A stretch of DNA of 64,000 nucleotides, from contig CAVRIA010000012.1 of NCBI GenBank assembly GCA_963721115.1, positions 1 to 64,000 of the forward strand. Direction: 5' to 3'. This document shows, one piece after another, positions 46,324-56,215 of the stretch; the first letter of the stretch is position 1; every line of letters starts with the position of its first letter. The notes under the pieces are model-generated. The model did no database searches. It saw only the letters and a list, made by a program, of their open reading frames with translations, and had not been told where the DNA came from. The position numbers and the translations under genes were made by a program. This DNA comes from CAVRIA01 sp963721115 (GTDB lineage: Bacteria > Desulfobacterota > Binatia > HRBIN30 > CADEER01).

Positions 46324-47163
46324 GTGAGCGCAGCACGCCTGGATTCGTGGCAGGACAAGGTGGTGGTGATCACCGGAGCCTCGAGCGGCATCGGGCGATT
46401 GCTGGCGCGCCGCGTCGCCGAGCGCGGGGCGCGACTGGCTCTGGTGGCGCGCCGCGAGACCCTCCTGAACGAGCTCGCCGCCGAGCTTCGAGAAATGGGG
46501 CGCGAAGCGCTGCCGGTGGTCTGCGACGTGGCCGACCGGCAAGCCGTCTTCACGGCAGCCGGCGCCGTCACCGCGCACTTCGGTCGCGTCGACGTGCTGG
46601 TGAACAACGCCGGCTACGGCCATCACCGCCGCTTCCTCGACTGGGATCTCGACGACATGGAGCGCATGCTGCGGGTGAACTTTCTCGGCAGCCTGTACTG
46701 GACCAAGGCGCTGCTGCCGCCGATGGTCGAACGGCGCAGCGGCTGGCTCGTCTTCGTCGCCTCGGTGGCCGGCAAGATCGGCGTGCCGGAGGAGAGCGCC
46801 TACGCCGCCTCGAAGTTCGCCATGGTGGGGCTGGCGGAAGCTCTGTCGGTGGAGCTGGAGGACGGCGGCGTTCACGTCCTCACGGTTTGCCCCGGCACCA
46901 TCGACACCGAGTTCTTCGACGAGGAGGCGCTGGCGCGCATGCCGCCGGTGGCCCGGCGCTCGATGATCGAACCCGGACCTCTGGTCGACGGCATCCTGCG
47001 CGCCCTCGCCCGCGGCGCCCACGAGGTCACCGTGCCGCGCTCGCTCGCCGCCGGCTACGTCGTGCGCGCCCTGGCACCGGAGTTCATGCGCCGCAACGTC
47101 AAGCGCACCACCATCGACGCGCTGGCGAAGCGGGGCAAGAGCGCCGCGGGTGCAGACAAATGA
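46324..47163 (+). CDS. Short-chain dehydrogenase/reductase
   Basis: 279 residues. Cofactor loop VVITGASSGIGRLLARR, NNAGYG, Ser of VASVAGK and the catalytic Tyr-Lys in YAASKFAMVGLAEAL. Classical SDR (DHRS7/YqjQ-like, with a longer C-terminal tail). Substrate unknown. GTG 46324 has GGAGG six bases upstream. Its stop overlaps the ATG of the amidohydrolase gene (ATGA), so they are translated together. Confidence 0.85.
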   Translation: MSAARLDSWQDKVVVITGASSGIGRLLARRVAERGARLALVARRETLLNELAAELREMGREALPVVCDVADRQAVFTAAGAVTAHFGRVDVLVNNAGYGHHRRFLDWDLDDMERMLRVNFLGSLYWTKALLPPMVERRSGWLVFVASVAGKIGVPEESAYAASKFAMVGLAEALSVELEDGGVHVLTVCPGTIDTEFFDEEALARMPPVARRSMIEPGPLVDGILRALARGAHEVTVPRSLAAGYVVRALAPEFMRRNVKRTTIDALAKRGKSAAGADK

Positions 47164-48734
47164 CGGATGAGTCGAACGCGCCCCGCACCGCCCGCCGCGC
47201 CTTCGCCGGCGGCCGCATCCTGAGCATGGATCCCGCCCTCGGCTCGCCCGAGGTGCTGGTCATCGAAGGGGGGCGCATCGCCGCCGCCGGCGAGCGGGGG
47301 CTGCTCGACGCGCATCCCGGGATCCCCGTCGAGAACCTCGACGGTCGCACCCTGGTGCCGGGGTTCATCGACGCGCACAACCACCTGTCGATCGCGGCCT
47401 TGCACCCGCTGTGGGCGGATCTGTCCCGCGTCGCCGGCCTGGAAGAGCTGCGCACCGCCCTGGCCGAGCAGGCGGCGCGCGAGCCCGGGGCGCACTGGGT
47501 GCGCGGCGTCGGCTGGAACGAAAGCACCGGGCTCTTGCCGGGCCGCCGCGATCTGGATGCGCTGGGCTTCGATCGCCCCGTCGTCGTCGTGCACTACACG
47601 CTGCACCAGTGCGTCGTGAACAGCATCGGCCTCGACGAGCTGAAGATCGGGCGGACCACACCGGACCCGCCGGATGGGGTCATCGCCCGCGGCACCGACG
47701 GCCTGCCCAGCGGCTTGCTGATCGAACGCGCCTGGAGCGCCGCGCACGCCCAATCGATGGCCGCCTACCGCGATCCGGAGCGCCGGTCGGAGCTCTACGC
47801 CGCGCGCATGCGCCAGCTGTTGCGCGACGGCATCACCTGCGTGCACGACGCCGCCTGCGCGCCCTCGGCCGAGGCCGTGTACCGGTCGATGCGCAAGGCC
47901 GGCGCGTTGCCGATCTCGGTGCTGATGATGCCGCACGGCGAGGCCATTCTGCTGCGGCCGCCGGACGAGCAGCTGGACGGGCCGGCGACGGGCGAGGGCG
48001 ACGAGTGGCTGCGCACCGGGCCGGTCAAGCTCTTCGCCGACGGCGGCATCGCCCCGGCGATGGACGTCAGCGTCGCCGGCCAGCGCAGCGCCTTCGGTAT
48101 CGAGTTCCCCGGACTCGCCGAGGCGATGATCGCGGCCCTCGAGCGGGGCTTCCGCGTCGCCGTGCACGCCATCGGCAACGTCGGCCTGCGCAACGCGCTC
48201 GACGCCTTCCGCCGCGCCGAGCGCTTTCGGCGCGACGACGACCATCGCTTCCGCGTCGAGCACGCCTGCCTCGCCTCGCGTCAGCAGATCCGCGACATGG
48301 CGGCGCTCGGCGCCATCGGCGTCGTGCAGCCGGGCTTCATCGACCACATCGGGCGGGCGGTGGAAGGGGTGCCGTTCGACGAAGAGATCTGGCTGCCGTT
48401 CGGCGACCTGACGCGCGCCGGCATCCCCCTGGCGGCGTCCTCGGACGATCCGTGCGCGTTCCACGAGCCGCTGCTGACCTCTGCGCGCGGAACGACGCGG
48501 ATCACCGGCTCGGGCGGGATCCTCGGTCCGGATCAGGCTCTCTCCTACGAGGAGTGGCTGCGCCTCTACACCGCCGGTGCCGCCTACGCCGGCGGCCAGG
48601 AGCACGAGCGCGGCACGCTCACCCCGGGCAAGCGCGCCGATCTCGTGGTCCTGGAAGGTCCTCTGGACGCCGAGCATCCCCCGCGCGTGGCGCAGACGTG
48701 GGTGGCCGGCGAGCTCGTGTACCGCGCCGGCTGA
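47160..48734 (+). CDS. YtcJ-like metal-dependent amidohydrolase
   Basis: 524 residues. Metal-binding start GFIDAHNHLSIAALHPLWAD, then GITCVHDAAC, VKLFADGGIAPAMDVS, AVHAIGNVGLRNALDAF, RVEHACLASRQQIRDMAAL, AASSDDPCAFHEPLLTSARG and the closing GTLTPGKRADLVVLEG. This is the amidohydrolase_3 family, which cleaves cyclic or linear amides; substrate cannot be told. Coupled by ATGA overlap to the SDR gene. The 19.2-kb amidohydrolase fragment is a different member. Confidence 0.85.
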   Translation: MTDESNAPRTARRAFAGGRILSMDPALGSPEVLVIEGGRIAAAGERGLLDAHPGIPVENLDGRTLVPGFIDAHNHLSIAALHPLWADLSRVAGLEELRTALAEQAAREPGAHWVRGVGWNESTGLLPGRRDLDALGFDRPVVVVHYTLHQCVVNSIGLDELKIGRTTPDPPDGVIARGTDGLPSGLLIERAWSAAHAQSMAAYRDPERRSELYAARMRQLLRDGITCVHDAACAPSAEAVYRSMRKAGALPISVLMMPHGEAILLRPPDEQLDGPATGEGDEWLRTGPVKLFADGGIAPAMDVSVAGQRSAFGIEFPGLAEAMIAALERGFRVAVHAIGNVGLRNALDAFRRAERFRRDDDHRFRVEHACLASRQQIRDMAALGAIGVVQPGFIDHIGRAVEGVPFDEEIWLPFGDLTRAGIPLAASSDDPCAFHEPLLTSARGTTRITGSGGILGPDQALSYEEWLRLYTAGAAYAGGQEHERGTLTPGKRADLVVLEGPLDAEHPPRVAQTWVAGELVYRAG

Positions 48735-48767
48735 ATTGCCTTGCGAATCCGGGACTCGATTGAAAGA

Positions 48768-49514
48768 TCAGGTCTTTGGTTCGGACCTGTCTGCGCCCGT
48801 ATCGCGCTCGAAGCGAAAGTCGCAGCATTTCGCGCCCGCGGCCAGGGTGCCTTGCCGGAGGAAGCGGGCGCCGATGGCCGGGCACAAGCGGGGAAAGGAC
48901 ACTTCGTCGCCGGCGCAGCTCGAAATGTAGCAGAGCCTCGGGTCGCCGAAGGCGGCGGCCACGCGCTCGTATGCGCAGTAGGTCACGTCGTAGGCAAAGG
49001 CGTCGGCCGTGCTCTCGCGCAGCTCGGCGGCGTGAATGCCGGCCCGGGCATTGGCGTCGAGAACCGCCTCGAGATAGGAGCGAAAGGCGGCAAAGGGATC
49101 GTCGAAAGCGTTGAGGTCCTCGGCGGTGGGCACGAGCTCGCGCATGACGTCGTCGGCCACAGCGTCGAGCACCTGGCGGTAAACCGCCGTGGCCCTGTCG
49201 ACGCCGAGCCGCTCGACCAGCGCGGCCGCAAGCGCCGTCTCCTCGATGCGCGCGGCGAGAAAGGCCTCGTCCCGGAGCCCCTTCTGCCGAATGGATGCCA
49301 ACTGGTCGCGATCGACGCGGCGCGCCAGCACGCGGGAGCGCCAAAAGACGTGCAGCACCGCAACCAGACCGACCTCGCGTCGCATCACGGCGAAGGCGCG
49401 CCACATAATGCGCCATTTGGCGCGGCCCCGCGGTTCGCTGTCGGCAAAGCTCCGTCCGTAGTGGCGCAGCGATGTGATGGAGGGGGAGTTGCTGTGCGAT
49501 TCTTTCGCCGACAT
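48768..49514 (-). CDS. L-2-amino-thiazoline-4-carboxylic acid hydrolase-like protein
   Basis: 248 residues. The C-terminal third has the family's signature: YCAYERVAAAFGDPRLCYIS, SCAGDEVSFPRLCP, RQGTLAAGAKCCDFRFERD. Cysteines in the SC-GDE and CCDFRF stretches are the conserved ones. In characterised members the enzyme opens a thiazoline ring on the way to L-cysteine, but most homologues are of unknown substrate. Convergent with the amidohydrolase gene, divergent from the next. Confidence 0.75.
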   Translation of the reverse strand: MSAKESHSNSPSITSLRHYGRSFADSEPRGRAKWRIMWRAFAVMRREVGLVAVLHVFWRSRVLARRVDRDQLASIRQKGLRDEAFLAARIEETALAAALVERLGVDRATAVYRQVLDAVADDVMRELVPTAEDLNAFDDPFAAFRSYLEAVLDANARAGIHAAELRESTADAFAYDVTYCAYERVAAAFGDPRLCYISSCAGDEVSFPRLCPAIGARFLRQGTLAAGAKCCDFRFERDTGADRSEPKT

Positions 49515-49818
49515 GGTTCTTCCTTACGCTTCATACTCTAGCACGGCCGCCGAAATGGACGCCGATCGTGGATGGAGATTCCGAAGGCCACCGTGTGTAA
49601 TGCAGCGTTGTTTGCCCGCGTCTTTCAGACGGTATGCAAAGCTTGAATTCAGTCCAGATCCCGGCTTCTGGCCCGGCATCTGCGCGCGAGAATCTCCTCG
49701 CTCGGCGAAGTCGGGCCGCGTGCTCTACCCGCGCTCCGCGTCGGGGACAGGCGCGGCGCGGACACCTCTGCTGACCGGCAGCGCCGGGCGCGCTACATTG
49801 CTTCCGGGAGGACCAGCG
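49515..49818. other. Divergent intergenic region
   Basis: 304 bases between oppositely transcribed genes. No protein pattern and no repeat was noticed. It probably holds both promoters. Confidence 0.4.
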
Positions 49819-50727
49819 ATGACCAGCAAGTCCGCAACCGGGGAAGTACGGCGAATCGGCTTCATCGGCCTCGGCCGCATGGGCGCGGCCATCGCCGGCA
49901 ACTTGCTCGACAAGGGGTTCCGGCTGACCGTCTTCAATCGCACGGCGGCGAAGACGCAGCCCTTCGTCGACCGCGGCGCGACGGCGGCGACCTCGCCGCG
50001 GGAGGCGGCCGCCACAGCCGAGGTCGTCATCACCAGCCTCATGGACGACCAGTCCGTGCTCGACGTCACCGCCGGTCCGGGGGGAATCCTCGCCGGTCTG
50101 GCGCCGGGCGGCATCCACATCGGCACCTCCACCATCTCCCCGAGCTGCGCCACCCGCCTCGCCGATCTGCACGCGCAGCACGGGAGCCACTACATCGCCG
50201 CCCCGGTCGTCGGCCGGCCGGACGCGGCCGCGGCCGGACAGCTACTGACCTTTGCCGCCGGTGCGCCGGAGGCCATCGAGCGCTGCGGCCCGGTCTTCGC
50301 CGCCTACTCGGCGCCGCCGATCAACCTGGGAGCCGAGCCGCGCACGGCGAACAGCATGAAGCTCACCGTCAACTACGTGCTCGCCTCGCTGATCGAGCTC
50401 ATGGGCGAGGTCTACGCCTTCGCCGAACGCAGCGGCATCGATCCGGCGCTCGCCAACACGATGCTCTCGTCGATGTTCGCCCTGCCGGCGCTCAAAGGGT
50501 ACGCGGACCGCATTCGCGACCGCGCCTTCGAGCCGGCCGGCTTCGAGCTCGTCGCCGGGCTCAAGGACGTGCAGCTCATGCTGCAGGCCTCGACCGAGGT
50601 CCGCGTCGCCCTGCCCTACGCCTCGATCGTGCGCGACAAGCTCCTCGCCGCCATCGCCAACGGCATGGAGCACAAGGATTGGAGCGCGACCTACGAGATC
50701 ACGCGCAGGAACGCCGGCCTCGACTGA
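49819..50727 (+). CDS. Beta-hydroxyacid dehydrogenase (3-hydroxyisobutyrate dehydrogenase-like)
   Basis: 302 residues. NAD(P) loop RIGFIGLGRMGAAIAGNLLD; substrate motif where DAPVSGG is expected reads IAAPVVGRPDAAAAGQL; catalytic Lys in NSMKLTVNYVLASLIELMGE; cofactor-binding end GFELVAGLKDVQLMLQAS. The PVVGRP variant points to the glyoxylate/succinic semialdehyde reductase or imine-reductase-like branches. ATG 49819 has GGGAGG eight bases upstream. Confidence 0.85.
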   Translation: MTSKSATGEVRRIGFIGLGRMGAAIAGNLLDKGFRLTVFNRTAAKTQPFVDRGATAATSPREAAATAEVVITSLMDDQSVLDVTAGPGGILAGLAPGGIHIGTSTISPSCATRLADLHAQHGSHYIAAPVVGRPDAAAAGQLLTFAAGAPEAIERCGPVFAAYSAPPINLGAEPRTANSMKLTVNYVLASLIELMGEVYAFAERSGIDPALANTMLSSMFALPALKGYADRIRDRAFEPAGFELVAGLKDVQLMLQASTEVRVALPYASIVRDKLLAAIANGMEHKDWSATYEITRRNAGLD

Positions 50728-51078
50728 CAGGGCTCGGAAGTACCCGCGGAGAGGGGCGTGACCAGGCTTTGCCCAACAATCCGCCCAGACCGCCCCGCCA
50801 GGTTGTTCGTTGTTGCAGTTGTTGGTTGTTGGAGCCCTGAGAACCTACAACTGAACAACCTTCGGCCGTCGCACCGACAGCTCGAATCAATGGGCAAAGC
50901 CGCGTGACCAGTGACCAGCGACAACCAGCGACCGGTGAGCGGAGGGGAGGCGGAGGGGGCGCAAGTGCGGAAATGCGTCCGGCCCGATCCGAGGGGGCTG
51001 CCCATGCGCGAGAATGTCTGTACGATGAAACGATAACCGGCGAGGCGGTGTCGAACCGCCGAGCCGCGCGTGGCCGGC
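50728..51078. repeat. Intergenic region with paired short-period repeats
   Basis: At about 50802-50835 there are degenerate GTTGTT(G/C) units (AGGTTGTTCGTTGTTGCAGT). An inverted partner (CTACAACTGAACAACCTT) lies about 20 bp further on and can fold back on the first. At about 50906-50936 GTGACCA units follow. No gene is seen. The region separates the dehydrogenase from ackA and probably holds the ackA promoter. Confidence 0.5.
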
Positions 51079-52340
51079 GTGACGAACGCAACTCGAATTC
51101 TCTGCTTCAACAGCGGCTCATCGTCGCTCAAGTTCGCCCTCTACGAGCTGGCGGCCGAGCCGGACGGCCCGGCCGGCTGACGCTTCCGCCTCCGGCGCGA
51201 CGGCAGCGGGGGAAAGCGAGAGGCGGCTGGCCAACGGGGCCGTCGAAGGGATCGGCACCTCGCGCACCACGATGTGGGGTCGATACGCCGACGGCCGCCC
51301 GCTCGCCGACCCGCACCGGAGCGCCGGCGACGCCCGCGCGACCGTGCCCGCGGTGTTCGACATGCTCGGCGCGGGCGAGATCCCAGCCCCCCGCCGCCGT
51401 CGGACATCGCCTGGTGCACGGCGGGCCCGACCACCTGGCGCCCGAGCCGATCGATGCAGCGCTGATCGCCGACCTCCGAGAGCTGGTGCCCTACGCGCCG
51501 CTGCACCTGCCGGCGGCGATCGAGGTCATCGAGGCCGTCGCCGAACGCTTCCCCGAGGTGCCCCAGGTCGCCTGCTTCGACACCGGCTTCCACCGCGACA
51601 TGCCGGAGCTGGCCCGGCGCCTGCCGCTGCCGCGCGCCCTGTGGGACCAGGGCGTCCGCCGCTACGGCTTTCACGGCCTGTCGTACGAGTACGTCCTGCA
51701 GAAGGCGGGCGGCGCGGCCCTCGGCCGCGCGGTCATCGCCCACCTGGGCAACGGCGCCAGCATGGCGGCGGTGCGCGACGGGCACCCGGTCGACACGACG
51801 ATGGGGCTCACCCCGACCGGCGGCTTCATGATGGGCACGCGCAGCGGCGATCTCGACCCCGGCGTATTGCTGCATCTGCTCGAGAAGGGAGTCGGCCCCG
51901 GCGCGCTGGCGCGGCTCGTCGAGCGTCAGGCCGGCCTCCTCGGCGTGTCGGGCATCACCTCCGACATGAAGGTGCTGCTCGAGCGGCGCGAGCGCGCGCC
52001 GCACGCCGCACAGGCGGTGGAGATGTTCTGCTACCAGATTCGCAAGCACGTCGGAGCGCTCGCCGCCGCGCTCGGCGGCCTCGACAACCTGATCTTCACC
52101 GGCGGCATCGGCGAGCGTGCGGCCCCGGTGCGGCGCGAGGTCTGCCGGGAGCTCGGCCACCTCGGCATCCGCCTCGACGAGGAGCGCAACGCCGCGCACG
52201 CGGCGATCGTCAGTACGGCGGACAGCCCGTGCGTCGTGCGGGTCGTGCCGACCGACGAGGACCTGATGATCGCGCGCCACACGCGCGCCGTCCTGGCGCG
52301 CCTCGGCGGTCGGTCGCCGGATTCGAAGGAGAATGGATGA
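51079..52340 (+). CDS. ackA: Acetate kinase (two frameshifts)
   Basis: Makes ATP and acetate from acetyl phosphate. CFNSGSSSLKFALYELAAEP at the start (GTG 51079); then VGHRLVHGGPDHLAPEPID, VPQVACFDTGFHRDMPELAR, YGFHGLSYEYVL, HLGNGASMAAV, MGTRSGDLDPGVLLHLLEKG and FTGGIGERAAPVRREV. All nucleotide and substrate motifs are present. Indels near 51175 and 51390 break the N-terminal third into three frames. Directly upstream of phosphoketolase. Confidence 0.85.
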
Positions 52341-52415
52341 CGTCGCGGCACGGCCCGCGCGCCGCCGCCGGCAAAGGAGTCGAACGCGAGATTCGACAGG
52401 GAGGGTGAACGACGA

Positions 52416-54782
52416 ATGGACAGGCCATTGTCTCCGGAGCTGCTGCGTCGCATGGACGCCTACTGGCGGGCGGCGAACTATCTGTCGGTCGGCCAGATCT
52501 ACCTGTACGACAACCCGCTCCTGAAGGAGCCGCTGAAGATCGATCACGTCAAGCCGCGGCTGCTCGGGCACTGGGGGACCACGCCGGGGCAGAACTTCGT
52601 CTACGTCCACCTCAACCGGCTGATTCGGGAGCGCGATCTGAACATGATCTACATCTCCGGCCCCGGGCACGGCGGCCCGGCGCTGGTGGCGCAGACCTAC
52701 CTGGAGGGGATCTACAGCGAGCTGTACCCGAACGTGTCGCAGGACGAGGAAGGGATGCAGCGGCTGTTCAAGCAGTTCTCCTTTCCCGGCGGCATTCCGA
52801 GCCACGTCTCGCCGGAGACGCCGGGCTCGATCCACGAGGGCGGCGAGCTCGGCTACTCGCTCTCGCACGCCTTCGGCGCCGCCTTCGACAACCCCGACCT
52901 GATCGTCGCCGCCGTGGTCGGCGACGGCGAGGCGGAGACCGGGCCGCTGGCGACGAGCTGGCACGGCAACAAGTTCCTCGACCCCGTGCACGACGGCGCC
53001 GTGCTGCCGATCCTGCACCTCAACGGCTACAAGATCGCCAACCCGACCGTCCTGGCGCGCATCAGCCACGAGGAGCTGGAGCAGTTCTTGCGCGGCTGCG
53101 GCTACCTGCCCTACTTCGTCGAAGGGGACGAGCCCGAGCCGATGCACCAGCTCATGGCGTCGACCCTCGATCGGGTGATGGACGACATCCGGCGCATCCA
53201 GTCGCAGGCGCGCGACCAGGGCGTGCGGACGCGGCCGCGCTGGCCGATGATCGTGCTGAACACGCCGAAGGGCTGGACCGGCCCCAAGGTCGTCGACGGC
53301 CAGCGAGTGGAGGGGACGTTCCGCGCCCACCAGGTGCCGCTCTCCGCGCCGCGCGAGCATCCGGAGCACCTGCGCATGCTGGAGAGCTGGATGAAGGGCT
53401 ACCGGCCGGAGGAGCTGTTCGACGCGGGTGGGCGACTTCTCCCCGAGCTGGCGGAGCTGGCGCCGGCGGGCGAGCGGCGCATGGGCGCCAACCCGCACGC
53501 CAACGGCGGCGTCCTGCTGCGCGACCTGCGCATGCCGAGCTTCCGCGACTACGCCGTGGACGTTCCGGCGCCGGGCGCGGCGACGGCGGAGGATACACGC
53601 GTCCTCGGCGGCTTCCTGCGCGACGTGATCGAGCGCAACCGGGAGGCGAGGAACTTCCGCCTCTTCGGCCCGGACGAGACCGTCTCCAACCGTCTCGGCA
53701 GCGTCTTCGAGGTGACCGAACGACAGTGGATGGCGGACACGTACGAGGGCGACGACCACCTCGCCCCCGACGGCCGCGTGGTCGAGATGCTGAGCGAGCA
53801 CCAGTGCGAGGGCTGGCTGGAGGGCTACCTGCTCACCGGCCGCCACGGGCTGTTCAACTGCTACGAGGCGTTCATCCACATCATCGACTCGATGTTCAAC
53901 CAGCACGCCAAGTGGCTGAAGGTCACGCGCCACATCCCGTGGCGCCGGCCGATCGCCTCGCTGAACATCCTCCTCGCCTCGCACGTCTGGCGGCAGGACC
54001 ACAACGGCTTCACGCACCAGGACCCCGGCTTCATCGACCACGTGGTGAACAAGAAGGCGGAGATCATCCGCGTCTACCTGCCCCCCGATGCCAACTGTCT
54101 CCTCTCGGTCGCCGACCACTGCCTGCGCAGCCGCCACTACGTCAACGTCATCGTCGCCGGCAAGCACCCGGCGCCGCAGTGGCTCGACATGGAGGCGGCG
54201 GTGAAGCACTGCACCTCCGGCATCGGCATCTGGGAGTGGGCGAGCAACGACCGCGGCTTCGAGCCGGACGTGGTGATGGCATGCGCCGGAGACGTCCCGA
54301 CGCTCGAGACGCTCGCCGCCGTTCAGCTCCTGCGCCAGCACCTCCCCGAGCTCAAGGTGCGCGTGGTCAACGTCGTCGACCTGATGAAGCTGCAGCCGAC
54401 GAGCGAGCATCCGCACGGCCTCACCGACCACGACTTCGACACCATCTTCACCACCGACAAGCCGATCATCTTCGCCTACCACGGCTACCCGTGGCTCGTT
54501 CACCGGCTGACCTACCGCCGCACCAACCACCGCAACCTGCACGTGCGCGGCTACAAGGAGGAGGGCACCATCACCACGCCCTTCGACATGGCGGTGCTGA
54601 ACGACCTCGACCGCTTCCACCTCGTGGCCGACGTGGTCGACCGCCTGCCGCAGCTGGGCGGGCGCGCCGCCTACGCCAAGCAGGCCGTGCGCGACAAGCT
54701 GCTCGAGCACAAGGAGTACATCCGCGAGCACGGCCAGGACATGCCGGAGATCCGCGAATGGCAGTGGACGCCGGAGGGGTGA
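52416..54782 (+). CDS. xfp: Phosphoketolase (xylulose 5-phosphate/fructose 6-phosphate)
   Basis: 788 residues, intact. Thiamine diphosphate enzyme splitting xylulose 5-P (or fructose 6-P) with phosphate into acetyl phosphate and a triose or tetrose phosphate. Signatures: YISGPGHGGPALVAQTYLEG, GGIPSHVSPETPGSIHEGGE, and TPP motif VVGDGEAETGPLATSWHGNK .. LPILHLNGYKIANPT. ATG 52416 follows GGGAGGGTG. Its product is the substrate of the acetate kinase just upstream, and xylBA in this window supply xylulose 5-P. Confidence 0.95.
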   Translation: MDRPLSPELLRRMDAYWRAANYLSVGQIYLYDNPLLKEPLKIDHVKPRLLGHWGTTPGQNFVYVHLNRLIRERDLNMIYISGPGHGGPALVAQTYLEGIYSELYPNVSQDEEGMQRLFKQFSFPGGIPSHVSPETPGSIHEGGELGYSLSHAFGAAFDNPDLIVAAVVGDGEAETGPLATSWHGNKFLDPVHDGAVLPILHLNGYKIANPTVLARISHEELEQFLRGCGYLPYFVEGDEPEPMHQLMASTLDRVMDDIRRIQSQARDQGVRTRPRWPMIVLNTPKGWTGPKVVDGQRVEGTFRAHQVPLSAPREHPEHLRMLESWMKGYRPEELFDAGGRLLPELAELAPAGERRMGANPHANGGVLLRDLRMPSFRDYAVDVPAPGAATAEDTRVLGGFLRDVIERNREARNFRLFGPDETVSNRLGSVFEVTERQWMADTYEGDDHLAPDGRVVEMLSEHQCEGWLEGYLLTGRHGLFNCYEAFIHIIDSMFNQHAKWLKVTRHIPWRRPIASLNILLASHVWRQDHNGFTHQDPGFIDHVVNKKAEIIRVYLPPDANCLLSVADHCLRSRHYVNVIVAGKHPAPQWLDMEAAVKHCTSGIGIWEWASNDRGFEPDVVMACAGDVPTLETLAAVQLLRQHLPELKVRVVNVVDLMKLQPTSEHPHGLTDHDFDTIFTTDKPIIFAYHGYPWLVHRLTYRRTNHRNLHVRGYKEEGTITTPFDMAVLNDLDRFHLVADVVDRLPQLGGRAAYAKQAVRDKLLEHKEYIREHGQDMPEIREWQWTPEG

Positions 54783-54829
54783 TGAGCATGGCGGGCGATC
54801 GTCAGCACCAGAATGAAGGAGTAGCGCGC

Positions 54830-56208
54830 ATGAGCGCACCTCAATCCGATGCCCTGGTCTTCTTCGGGGCGACCGGCGACCTGGCCTACAAGATGATCTT
54901 TCCGGCGCTGCAGGCGATGGCGCGGCGCGGGCACCTCGCATTTCCGGTCATCGGGGTCGCCAAGTCCGGTTGGACGCTCGATCAGCTCCGGGAGCGCGCC
55001 CGCGACAGCGTCGAGAAGCACGGCGGCGTCGACGAGAAGGCCTTCGCCGAGCTGGCGCGCCGGCTGCGCTACGTCGACGGCGACTACAAGGACGCGGAGA
55101 CGTACAAGATGCTGCGCCAGGAGCTCGACGGCGCCGAGCGCCCCGCCCACTACCTCGCCATCCCGCCGAGCCTGTTCGCCACCGTCGTGCAGGGTCTGGC
55201 GCATTCGAAGACTGTGCGACCAACGCGCGCGTCATCCTCGAGAAGCCCTTCGGACGCGACCTGCCCTCGGCGCGGGAGCTGAACGCCACCCTTCGTCAGG
55301 TCTTCGAGGAGCCCGCCGTCTTCCGCATCGACCACTACCTCGGCAAGGAGCCGGTGCAGAACCTGCTGCTCTTCCGCTTCGCCAACACCTTCCTGGAACC
55401 CATCTGGAATCGCAACTACGTCGACAGCGTTCAGATCACCATGGCGGAGAGCTTCGGCGTGCAGGGGCGCGGGCGCTTCTACGAGGAGACGGGCGCCATT
55501 CGCGACGTGGTCCAGAACCACATGCTGCAAGTCGTCGGCTTCCTGGCCATGGAGCCGCCGGCCATCACCTACCACGAGGCGATCCGCGACGAGCAGGTCA
55601 AGGTGTTTCGCACCATTCGGCCGCTGAACCCGCAGGACCTCGTGCGCGGCCAGTTCCACGGCTACCGGAAGGAAGACGGCGTCGCCCCCGACTCGACGGT
55701 CGAGACCTACGCGGCGGTCCGCCTCCACATCGACTCCTGGCGCTGGGAGGGCGTGCCGTTCTTCATTCGCGCCGGCAAGTGTCTGCCCATGACCACGACC
55801 GAGGTCCGCGTGACATTGAAGCGGCCGCCCCTCGCCAGCCTGGCGCCGGGCGGCAGCAACTACGTCCGCTTTCGGCTGAGCCCGGAAGTGACGATCGCCA
55901 TCGGCTCGCGGGTGAAGCAACCGGGCGAACGCCTGGTCGGCCAGCCGACGGAGCTCAAGTTCATCCACCACCCGAAGGGCGACGAGATGGACGCCTACGA
56001 GCGCCTGCTCGGCGACGCGATGGCCGGCGACGCGACCCTGTTCGCGCGCCAGGACGAGGTGGAGGCGGCGTGGGAGGTCGTGCAGCCCATCCTCGGCGGC
56101 GCGACGCCGGTTCACGAGTACGAGCCCGGCACGTGGGGCCCGTCCGAGGCCGACGCGCTGGTCGCCGACACAGGCGGGTGGCATTCGCCCGTCCGCGCCT
56201 CCGGATGA
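54830..56208 (+). CDS. zwf: Glucose-6-phosphate 1-dehydrogenase (one frameshift)
   Basis: First step of the oxidative pentose phosphate route. NADP loop VFFGATGDLAYKMIFPALQA; after an indel at about 55208, NARVILEKPFGRDL; catalytic His region RIDHYLGKEPVQNLLLFRFA; then FYEETGAIRDVVQNHMLQVV and FFIRAGKCLPMTTTEVRVTL. Total about 459 residues. AAGGAG at 54816-54821 supports ATG 54830 over an in-frame ATG at 54782 that overlaps the phosphoketolase stop. Confidence 0.9.
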
Positions 56209-56215
56209 GGCGACG

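Noticed and set aside
51141..54941. A 1266-codon open frame on the minus strand opposite ackA/xfp
   Set aside because: It is a mirror of the codon bias of phosphoketolase on the other strand; the plus strand has complete catalytic motifs and the minus translation has no recognisable domain.
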